This document shows, in pieces, positions 37,832 to 44,460 of a stretch of DNA of 46,660 nt. A model generated the notes under the pieces. The model saw only the letters and a list, made by a program, of their open reading frames with translations, did not search any database and was not told the origin of the DNA. The position numbers and the translations under genes were made by a program. The stretch covers positions 1 to 46,660 of the forward strand of contig CALWOZ010000020.1 in NCBI GenBank assembly GCA_944383305.1, read 5' to 3'. The DNA is from an uncultured Clostridia bacterium. GTDB lineage: Bacteria > Bacillota > Clostridia > Lachnospirales > CAG-274. How positions within the stretch are numbered: position 1 is the first letter of the stretch; each line of letters starts with the position of its first letter.

Positions 37832-38277
37832 ATCTTCACCTTAAAAATTGCCTTTTTTATTTTTTTACTATCAGAAACTTTTATAGCTGTCATATGTGCA
37901 TCATTAGGATAACATATTAAAAAGTCACCTTCTTCTAGCAAAATACTACTTTTTTTATTACCCTCTAATGACAAAAAATCATCTTTTTCTACAAATTCTA
38001 TTTGTTTCATATTATCTATAAAGTTTACATTTATAAGTTCTTCACCATCTAACATAAAATGTAAGTCTAAATAATTTTTGTGGGCTTCCCAAAAACGTTT
38101 ATCTTCTGTTGTAGTTTCATACTCTACTATATTTACAAACAAGTCGTTACCACATATTTCATAGGTACCTTTTTCTAAATTTTTTAAATCATTATTTTTT
38201 ATATATTCAAAACATTTTTGTAAATCAATATTTAAAAATTTATATTCCTCAGTATTTTTTATATTTCCGTATATCAT
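37828..38277 (-). CDS. YhcH/YjgK/YiaL family protein, possible sialic acid anomerase
   Basis: 149-residue cupin-like DUF386 protein. The family core RFWEAHKNYLDLHFMLDGEE is visible near 80-100 and the end VKKAIFKVKI is typical. In E. coli the homologue YhcH (NanQ) has been linked to sialic acid anomer interconversion. It lies 12 bases after the SSS symporter and overlaps the ROK gene by 4 bases, so an accessory role in the nan pathway fits. SD GGAGGTAAG. Confidence 0.85.
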   Translation of the reverse strand: MIYGNIKNTEEYKFLNIDLQKCFEYIKNNDLKNLEKGTYEICGNDLFVNIVEYETTTEDKRFWEAHKNYLDLHFMLDGEELINVNFIDNMKQIEFVEKDDFLSLEGNKKSSILLEEGDFLICYPNDAHMTAIKVSDSKKIKKAIFKVKI

Positions 38278-38289
38278 AATACTTACCTC

Positions 38290-39789
38290 CTATTTATAAT
38301 ATATTGTAGTTCTTTCATCAAGTTCTTTATTAGGTTTAAAAATATAACTAGCTATAAGACCAACTATTAAAGAAACAAGTATAGATATTATGGCATAAGA
38401 CCAACTAGAAATTTCTGGCATTTTATATTTAACAATTACTATAACTATACTAGCAAATATAAAACCTACAAATGTACCTTTTGCATTTGCCTTTTTAGTG
38501 AATGCACCTAAAACAAACATACCAACTAATACACCTAATATAAGTCCCATAAATGCATTAAATGCTTCATAAGCAGATTTTATATTACCATTTGCAAGGA
38601 GCATAGCTATACCTATAGTAACTATTCCTATTCCAAGAGAAATATATTGAGCAAGCTTTGTTTGTTTACTTTCATCTATATTTTTGCTTATATATGGCTG
38701 TACATCTAATGCCCAACTTGTTGCTACAGAGTTTAATCCTGTTGATAATGTAGACTGGCTAGCTGCATATATAGCTGCTAATAATATTCCTGTTATTCCA
38801 ACTGGTAATTCTAAAGATATGTATGAGGCAAATATTTGGTCTTGTTCTGCAATAGATGGTAAAGCATTTTGAGAATAAAAAACACTTAAACCTGTTCCTA
38901 TTAAATAAAATACTGTTGCCACAAATAAAGATAAAATAACATTTGTATACATCATTTTATTTAATTTTTTAGTATCTGTTGTAGTTGTAAATCTTTGTAC
39001 AATATCTTGACTTGATACATAAGATGCAAATGTATTAAAACCTGCTCCTACTAAAACAATAAATACACTTGTTTTAAATATATTAGGATTAAACAATACT
39101 TCATTTTCTCCTAAAAATTTGTGATTTTGTGTAAATTCTTTAAAGATGGCTCCTAATCCACCATCAATACCATTAATAAGATATACTAAAGCAATAATTA
39201 TTCCTATTATTAAAACAGCACCTTGTATAAAATCTGTCCATAATACAGATTTTAATCCTCCTGTATAAGAATATATAATGGCTATTACGCCCATTAAAAT
39301 TATTAAAATATTTACATTTATGCCCATAAGACCTGATAATACTACACAAGGTAAATACATTATTATAGACATACGACCTACTTGATATATTATAAATGTT
39401 AATGCTCCTAATATTCTAAGACCTTTACTTGCAAATCTCATATCTAAATAATGATAAGCTGTATCTATATCTAGCCTACTATATATAGGTAAAAAGAATT
39501 TTATAGTTAATGGTAAAGCTATAAGAACACCTAACTGAGCAAACCATAAAAACCACGTTCCTGCATAAGAATTACCTGGTAGAGATAAAAATGATATAGG
39601 ACTTAAAAGTGTTGCAAATATTGATACACTTGTAACCCACCAAGGTATAGTTCCATCACCTTTAAAAAATTCTTTACCTTTCATTTCTTTTTTAGAAAAA
39701 AGTATACCTGCTACTAATACAGCTAATAAGTATACTATTAATATAATTAAATCTATTACTGTAAAACCTAGTTCATTAATCTTCATCAA
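38290..39789 (-). CDS. SSS-family sodium:solute symporter, probable sialic acid importer
   Basis: 499 residues, about 13 membrane helices, solute:sodium symporter family (TIPWWVTSVSIFATLLSPIS near 48-67, YTGGLKSVLWTDFIQG near 175-190, and AAIYAASQSTLSTGLNS near 340-356, the region of the Na2 sodium site). Length fits the family. Sialic acid is inferred only from its place between nanA and yhcH; SSS transporters serve this role in other nan operons. SD AAAGGAGG. A strong hairpin lies between it and nanA. Confidence 0.85.
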   Translation of the reverse strand: MMKINELGFTVIDLIILIVYLLAVLVAGILFSKKEMKGKEFFKGDGTIPWWVTSVSIFATLLSPISFLSLPGNSYAGTWFLWFAQLGVLIALPLTIKFFLPIYSRLDIDTAYHYLDMRFASKGLRILGALTFIIYQVGRMSIIMYLPCVVLSGLMGINVNILIILMGVIAIIYSYTGGLKSVLWTDFIQGAVLIIGIIIALVYLINGIDGGLGAIFKEFTQNHKFLGENEVLFNPNIFKTSVFIVLVGAGFNTFASYVSSQDIVQRFTTTTDTKKLNKMMYTNVILSLFVATVFYLIGTGLSVFYSQNALPSIAEQDQIFASYISLELPVGITGILLAAIYAASQSTLSTGLNSVATSWALDVQPYISKNIDESKQTKLAQYISLGIGIVTIGIAMLLANGNIKSAYEAFNAFMGLILGVLVGMFVLGAFTKKANAKGTFVGFIFASIVIVIVKYKMPEISSWSYAIISILVSLIVGLIASYIFKPNKELDERTTIYYK

Positions 39790-39817
39790 TATCGCCTCCT
39801 TTTTACATTGTTATAAA

Positions 39818-39860
39818 ATTATAATAGGAGATAGATAACTTATTAAATATCTCCTATAAT
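39818..39860 (-). terminator. Intercistronic hairpin between nanA and the symporter gene
   Basis: ATTATAGGAGATA and TATCTCCTATTATAAT in the minus-strand RNA, about 14-base loop, followed by TTTTAT. It may be a leaky terminator, an RNA-processing site or a stabiliser that sets nanA above the downstream genes. Confidence 0.55.
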
Positions 39861-39880
39861 TTTAAGTTTGCTCTTAAAAA

Positions 39881-40771
39881 TTAAATATCTTTTAAATATT
39901 TTTCATACATAATTTTTGCTTTTTCTTTTTGCCCTTCTGTTATAACTGACATAGGTTTTTTACAATAACCTGCGTCTATACCTTGTAGTTGTAGTAAATA
40001 TTTAAGAGTTGGATATAAACCATTACCTAAAATATCTGTGATTAAATCATTTGTTACATTTTGTATTTTAAATGCTTCGTCTATTTTACCTTGCTTTGCT
40101 AATTCAAAAATTTGTCTTGCTCTTATACCATTTACATTAAATGTAGAACCAATAGCTCCGTCTACATTTAAAACTGTAGCTGGTAACATCATCTCATCAA
40201 ATCCTGCAAAAATAAGGTGCTCTGGATATGATTTTCTAAGTCTTTCTAAAAGATAAAAATCTGCTGCTGTAAATTTAACCCCGATTATTCTTTCATTTTC
40301 AAATAACTCGCCAAATTGCTCTACACTAATATTAACACCTGTTAAAAACGGTATAGAATATATAATAAGATAGTTATCTACACTATTTATTATTGTATTA
40401 TAATAATCTTTTATTTCTTCAAAACTAAACTTATAATAAAAAGGTGTAACAGCAGATATAGCATCGTATCCTAAATCTGTTACATATTTAGCAAGTTCTA
40501 TAGATTCATTAATATTTAAAGAACCAACTTGCGCTATAAGCTTAATATGGTTTTTAGCTTCTTCTTTAGCTATTTTAAATATTCTTTTCTTTTCTTCTGT
40601 AGATATTAAAAAGTTTTCACCTGTTGAACCACCAACATATAATCCGTCTACTTTCATTTTGTCAATATTATGTCTTATAATTTGCCTTACACCATTTTCA
40701 TTGATATTTCCTTTTTCATCAAAAGAGGTTAATAATGCACTAAATATTCCTTTTAATTCTTGTTTTTTCAT
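39881..40771 (-). CDS. nanA: N-acetylneuraminate lyase
   Basis: 296-residue class I aldolase that splits sialic acid into pyruvate and ManNAc. DHDPS/NAL family motifs: LYVGGSTGENF near 44-54 (pyruvate-binding GSTGE), the Tyr of IIYSIP (Y138) and the Schiff-base lysine K166 in GVKFTA. Length is right for NAL and the operon context settles it over dihydrodipicolinate synthase. SD AGGAGTG. First gene of nanA-symporter-yhcH-ROK, with a good promoter and palindromes upstream. Confidence 0.95.
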   Translation of the reverse strand: MKKQELKGIFSALLTSFDEKGNINENGVRQIIRHNIDKMKVDGLYVGGSTGENFLISTEEKKRIFKIAKEEAKNHIKLIAQVGSLNINESIELAKYVTDLGYDAISAVTPFYYKFSFEEIKDYYNTIINSVDNYLIIYSIPFLTGVNISVEQFGELFENERIIGVKFTAADFYLLERLRKSYPEHLIFAGFDEMMLPATVLNVDGAIGSTFNVNGIRARQIFELAKQGKIDEAFKIQNVTNDLITDILGNGLYPTLKYLLQLQGIDAGYCKKPMSVITEGQKEKAKIMYEKYLKDI

Positions 40772-40785
40772 AGTTAATCACTCCT

Positions 40786-40800
40786 TTTCATTATATGAAA
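40786..40800. promoter_or_regulatory. Palindrome in the nanA leader
   Basis: TTTCAT-TAT-ATGAAA, perfect 6-base arms, between the nanA promoter and its SD. Candidate site for the RpiR regulator or an mRNA structure. Confidence 0.45.
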
Positions 40801-40830
40801 CTATTTATTATTAAAATTATTTATATTATT

Positions 40831-40859
40831 ATTATATTTATGTAAATTATTTTAATCAA
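40831..40859 (-). promoter_or_regulatory. SigA promoter of the nanA operon
   Basis: Minus-strand TTGATT (40854-40859), 17-base spacer, TATAAT (40831-40836), 60 bases before nanA. Confidence 0.7.
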
Positions 40860-40943
40860 TAGTAATTATATTTAAAAAAATTTCATATTTTTTGTTATAA
40901 TTGTATATTTTTAAATTTTATTATCTACTATATATTATTTTTT

Positions 40944-40958
40944 TGTAAACTATTTACA
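40944..40958. promoter_or_regulatory. Palindrome upstream of the nanA promoter
   Basis: TGTAAA-CTA-TTTACA, perfect arms, 85 bases upstream of the -35. Half-site-like TGTAAA copies occur on both sides (near 40841 and 40985). Confidence 0.4.
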
Positions 40959-41092
40959 TTATAAATATCTAATTTTATAAAATTTATGTAAATTTCTTAT
41001 ACTAAGTACATAAAATTAAATTATATGTTTTTATAGTATAATTAATTAAATATATAACTTAATTATAAAATCAATTTTTTGATACTTTATAA

Positions 41093-41131
41093 AAAAAAAT
41101 ACCCTCACATAATATATGAGGGTATTTTTTT
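41093..41131 (-). terminator. Terminator of the PTS-nanE operon
   Basis: AAAAATACCCTCA and TGAGGGTATTTTT, 9-base loop, T-run on the minus strand, directly at the nanE stop. Confidence 0.88.
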
Positions 41132-41771
41132 ATTTTTTTAATGCATCTACAAAAGTTTTTGTTATTATTTGTGGTCTTGTTATTGCACTTCCAACAACAA
41201 CAGCATAAGCTCCCATATCAATGGCTTTTCTAGCTTGTTCTGGTGTGTTAAAATTACCTTCTGCTATAACTTTTGCATTTTTACATTCTTTTATAAGTCT
41301 TTCTAATACTTCAAACTTTTCAACATTTTTAGATTGTTGTGTATATCCTATAAGAGTTGTACCTACATAATGAAATCCTAATTTATCTGCTCTTATTCCT
41401 TCTTCGTACGTAGATATGTCTGCCATAAATTTTTGATTTTTATACTTTTGTAATATTTCTTTTAAAAAGTTTTCATCTTGATTAATAGTAGCATCTACTG
41501 CTATTATATCTACTCCTTCATTAATAAGTTCTTCTACTTCTTTTATAGTTGGAGTTATATATGGTACAAGTCCTTTATAGTCTTTTTTTATAATACCTAT
41601 TATAGGTAATGATACATTATTTTTTATTTCTTTTATATCATTAACACTATTTGCTCTTATACCAACTGCTCCACCTTCATATGCTGCCAATGCCATTTTA
41701 CCCATTATAAACGAACTATGTAATGGTTCATTTTCTAAGGCTTGACAAGATACAATTAATCCTTTTTCCAT
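41130..41771 (-). CDS. nanE: N-acetylmannosamine-6-phosphate 2-epimerase
   Basis: 213-residue TIM-barrel enzyme that converts ManNAc-6-P to GlcNAc-6-P. Family features: [20 protein letters not shown] at the start, GIIKKDYKG near 60, GTTLIGYT near 138, [20 protein letters not shown] near 168-187 and VVGSAITRP near the end. Length is normal. It follows the PTS gene by 11 bases with SD AGGTGAT. The GlcNAc-6-P formed would next need NagA and NagB, which are not in this window. Confidence 0.96.
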   Translation of the reverse strand: MEKGLIVSCQALENEPLHSSFIMGKMALAAYEGGAVGIRANSVNDIKEIKNNVSLPIIGIIKKDYKGLVPYITPTIKEVEELINEGVDIIAVDATINQDENFLKEILQKYKNQKFMADISTYEEGIRADKLGFHYVGTTLIGYTQQSKNVEKFEVLERLIKECKNAKVIAEGNFNTPEQARKAIDMGAYAVVVGSAITRPQIITKTFVDALKK

Positions 41772-41782
41772 ATAATCACCTC

Positions 41783-43279
41783 TTAGTTTATTCCTATTAT
41801 TTCATTTATTTTATTTTTTATTAAGTCTGCTTTTGCTCCAAACACTGCTTGTATTCCACCTTTAACATCAAAAACAGCAGTAGCTCCTAATTCTTTAATT
41901 CTATCTTTATCAACTTTTGTTATATCTTTTACTGCAACTCTAAGTCTTGTTATACAAGCATCACAATCTTCTATATTTTCTTTACCTCCAAGAGCCTTTA
42001 AAACTTCTTTGGCATCTTCTGCTATACTTCCTTTAGTTTCCACTTTTATTTCAGCATCTTCACCTTGTTCTCTACCAGGTGTTTGTACATTAAATTTTAA
42101 TATAAGGAATTTGAAAACAAAATAATAAATGAAAAACCAAACTACACCTATAAATATAACATACATCCAATTAGTTTTATCATTACCTTGGAATACACCA
42201 AATAATAAAAAGTCTATTAATCCACCAGAAAATGTATTACCAATTCTTATTGAAAGAATATCTGCTAAAAAGAATGATAATCCATCTAAAACTGAATGTA
42301 TAACATATAACCACGGAGCAACAAATAAAAACATAAACTCTAAAGGTTCTGTTATACCTGTTAAAAATGAAGTTAATGCACCACTAAATAATAGACCACC
42401 TACTAATTTTCTTCTTTCTTTTGGTACGCAATGATACATAGCTAAAGCAGCCCCAGGTAAACCAAACATCATTGTATCAAATCTACCTGCAAAAAATCTT
42501 GTTCCATAAGTATAAAGACCTGTGTGTGTTGGATCAGCAAGTTCTGCAAAGAATATATTTTGAGCACCAACAATTTCACTTCCTGATACAACTGCTGTAC
42601 CACCAAGCTCAGTATACCAAAATAGTGGATATATTGTATGATGAAGACCAACTGCTCCTGTAAGTCTTAATAAAGTACCGTATATAAATGTACCAAAAGC
42701 TCCCATATTAGCAATTTGTTCACCTACAACTACTAATACTTTTTGAAAAGGAGGCCATATTAAAAAGAATATTGCTCCTATAAATATAGCACAAAATGAA
42801 GATACTATTGGTATAAATCTAGAACCACCAAAAAATCCTAAAAATTGTGGTAATTGTATGTTTCCATATCTATTATGTAAAAATACAACTATACAACCTA
42901 TAACTATTGAACCTACAACACCAGTATCTATTGAGGTTATCCCCTGTGGCTTAAAAACACTTATCATAGAAGTTATTGTTGCATTCATAACTAAAAATGC
43001 TACTACTGCTGCAAGTCCTACTGTCCCTTTGTCCTTTTTAGCAAGTCCAACGGCTAAACCTGTACACATAATAAGAGCAATATTAGTAAATACTACATTA
43101 CCAGCTGCTGACATTATTTGAAATAGACCTTGTAAAAATGGTATATTCAAAAATGGATATGTACTAATAGTGTTAGGATTAGATAAAGCTCCTCCTATAC
43201 CTAATAATAAACCTGCCGCAGGCAAAATTGCAATAGGGAGCATAAATGCTTTTCCTAGTTTTTGTAATTGTTTAAACAT
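41783..43279 (-). CDS. PTS transporter EIICB, glucose/N-acetylglucosamine type
   Basis: 498 residues. EIIC channel at about 1-390 ([20 protein letters not shown] at the start, [21 protein letters not shown] near 300) fused to EIIB at about 415-498 with the phosphocysteine near C442 ([11 protein letters not shown]). No EIIA domain. The glucose-family layout fits glucose, GlcNAc or another amino sugar; cotranscription with nanE favours an amino sugar such as ManNAc or GlcNAc. SD AGGAGGG. Controlled from a divergent region with the RpiR gene; a palindrome lies at the expected transcription start. Confidence 0.9.
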   Translation of the reverse strand: MFKQLQKLGKAFMLPIAILPAAGLLLGIGGALSNPNTISTYPFLNIPFLQGLFQIMSAAGNVVFTNIALIMCTGLAVGLAKKDKGTVGLAAVVAFLVMNATITSMISVFKPQGITSIDTGVVGSIVIGCIVVFLHNRYGNIQLPQFLGFFGGSRFIPIVSSFCAIFIGAIFFLIWPPFQKVLVVVGEQIANMGAFGTFIYGTLLRLTGAVGLHHTIYPLFWYTELGGTAVVSGSEIVGAQNIFFAELADPTHTGLYTYGTRFFAGRFDTMMFGLPGAALAMYHCVPKERRKLVGGLLFSGALTSFLTGITEPLEFMFLFVAPWLYVIHSVLDGLSFFLADILSIRIGNTFSGGLIDFLLFGVFQGNDKTNWMYVIFIGVVWFFIYYFVFKFLILKFNVQTPGREQGEDAEIKVETKGSIAEDAKEVLKALGGKENIEDCDACITRLRVAVKDITKVDKDRIKELGATAVFDVKGGIQAVFGAKADLIKNKINEIIGIN

Positions 43280-43323
43280 AGTATTCCCTCCTAAAAATTA
43301 ATATTATAGTATCTTTACAATTT

Positions 43324-43340
43324 ATGAAAATTATTTTCAT
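43324..43340. promoter_or_regulatory. Operator-like palindrome at the PTS promoter
   Basis: ATGAAAAT-T-ATTTTCAT, a perfect 17-base palindrome starting 10 bases after the PTS -10, so covering the start of transcription. GAAAn5TTTC-like palindromes are common for RpiR-family repressors. Confidence 0.6.
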
Positions 43341-43350
43341 TTGTATATTT

Positions 43351-43379
43351 ATTATAATAATAAATTTCATTTTTATCAA
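43351..43379 (-). promoter_or_regulatory. SigA promoter of PTS-nanE
   Basis: Minus-strand TTGATA (43374-43379), 17-base spacer, TATAAT (43351-43356). Confidence 0.75.
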
Positions 43380-43387
43380 GTCATAAT

Positions 43388-43410
43388 ATTATAACAATTT
43401 TTGTTGTAAT
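43388..43410. promoter_or_regulatory. Second inverted repeat in the PTS/rpiR divergent region
   Basis: ATTATAACAA-TTT-TTGTTGTAAT, 9 of 10 arm positions paired. It is upstream of both divergent promoters and may be an activator or second regulator site. Confidence 0.45.
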
Positions 43411-43455
43411 ATTTGTTTATATTGTACATATAATTCATAATTTATTATATTTATC

Positions 43456-43484
43456 TTAACTTTTAGTTTTCTATATGATATAAT
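43456..43484 (+). promoter_or_regulatory. Promoter of the RpiR regulator
   Basis: TTAACT (43456-43461), 17-base spacer, TGA-TATAAT (43479-43484), 29 bases before the start codon. Confidence 0.65.
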
Positions 43485-43513
43485 AATATAAAAATTATAA
43501 TTTGGGTGATATA

Positions 43514-44329
43514 ATGAATACTTTAGAACTAATACAATTAAAATATCTTGAATTTTCTATAAAAGAACAAAAAATAGCTGATTATATTTTAGAAAATGCT
43601 TCGTATATCCAAAATATGAATATTAATGTTTTTGCTAAAAACTGTAACGTTTCTACAGCTACTGTTACTAGATTTTGTCAAAAACTAAATCTTCATAGTT
43701 TTGCAAATTTAAAAATAAGTTTAGGCTCTATAAATCTGTCATCTATAAATACAAAAAAAAATGACCCTTTAAATAAAGTCCACTCCTTTTATAAAGATAT
43801 TATATCTAGTACAAATAATATTGTTAATATAAATGATTTAAAAATTTTATATGATAAAATTAAAAACTCTAAAAAAATATACATATACGGTCTTGGTAGC
43901 TCCGGTCTAACTGGTACAGAGTTTATGCTAAGGCTTATTAGAATGGGATTTCATTGTCAAGCTATTACAGATTCTCATCTTATGATTATAAATAGTTCCA
44001 TAGTAGCCGAAAATGACTTAATTATTGCCATTTCTTGCTCTGGAGAAACATTAGATGTTATAAATGCTGTAAAGTTAGCTAAAAAAAATAATTGCTTTGT
44101 AGCATCTATTACAAGCTTTCCTACAAGTACCCTTTCTTTAAATTCAGATTTTTTTATTATTGTACCTAATCCAAATTTATTAACAAAAAATTCTTTTATT
44201 AATACACAATTTTCTACAATATATATTATTGACGTTTTAACAACTATGTTTTTAGAAGAAGATGCTATGCGTCAAAAAATGAACATTACAATAGACACTA
44301 TATTAAATAATCAAAATCAGTCATTTTGA
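43514..44329 (+). CDS. RpiR-family transcriptional regulator of the nan region
   Basis: 271 residues from ATG 43514, chosen because GGGTGAT sits 4-6 bases upstream; a TTG at 43502 is the alternative. Residues 1-77: RpiR helix-turn-helix (FAKNCNVSTATVTRFCQKLN). Residues about 105-240: SIS phosphosugar-binding domain (KKIYIYGLGSSGLTGTEF; ISCSGETLDVINAV). Such proteins sense sugar phosphates such as ManNAc-6-P or GlcNAc-6-P. The divergent position next to PTS-nanE, and palindromes at both operon promoters, suggest it is the local NanR-type repressor. Confidence 0.92.
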   Translation: MNTLELIQLKYLEFSIKEQKIADYILENASYIQNMNINVFAKNCNVSTATVTRFCQKLNLHSFANLKISLGSINLSSINTKKNDPLNKVHSFYKDIISSTNNIVNINDLKILYDKIKNSKKIYIYGLGSSGLTGTEFMLRLIRMGFHCQAITDSHLMIINSSIVAENDLIIAISCSGETLDVINAVKLAKKNNCFVASITSFPTSTLSLNSDFFIIVPNPNLLTKNSFINTQFSTIYIIDVLTTMFLEEDAMRQKMNITIDTILNNQNQSF

Positions 44330-44345
44330 TACTTCTTATCAAAAT
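44325..44345. repeat. TTTTGATA/TATCAAAA palindrome at the rpiR stop
   Basis: Imperfect dyad, TTTTGATA then 5 bases then TATCAAAA, containing the stop codon. Similar dyads occur at 6693-6716, 12305-12323 and 36812-36846, with a half copy at 41071-41088. Confidence 0.5.
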
Positions 44346-44386
44346 ATACAGATATTTTTCTTCTATAAAATTTCATACTAAAACAT

Positions 44387-44424
44387 AAAAGTAAGTTTAT
44401 AAATTTTATCTTGAATAATAAAGT
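44387..44424 (+). repeat. 38-bp intergenic repeat, copy 2
   Basis: 34 of 38 positions match 5508-5545 in the same orientation. It lies between the rpiR stop and the following terminator. Confidence 0.55.
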
Positions 44425-44432
44425 ATTATAAT

Positions 44433-44459
44433 AAAAAGGCAGGATAATCCTGCCTTTTT
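44433..44459. terminator. Bidirectional terminator between rpiR and the surface-protein gene
   Basis: AAAAAGGCAGGAT and ATCCTGCCTTTTT with a 1-base centre; T-runs both ways, serving the convergent genes. Confidence 0.9.
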
Positions 44460-44460
44460 A

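Larger units (their letters stand above)
40772..41129. other. nanA regulatory region
   Basis: 358 bases without an ORF. They hold the nanA promoter (40831-40859), two palindromes (40786-40800 and 40944-40958) and the nanE terminator (41093-41131). Confidence 0.6.

Noticed and set aside
40944..40958. Catabolite-response element upstream of nanA
   Set aside because: TGTAAA-CTA-TTTACA lacks the central CG and has a 3-base centre, so it does not fit the CcpA site; kept only as an unnamed palindrome.
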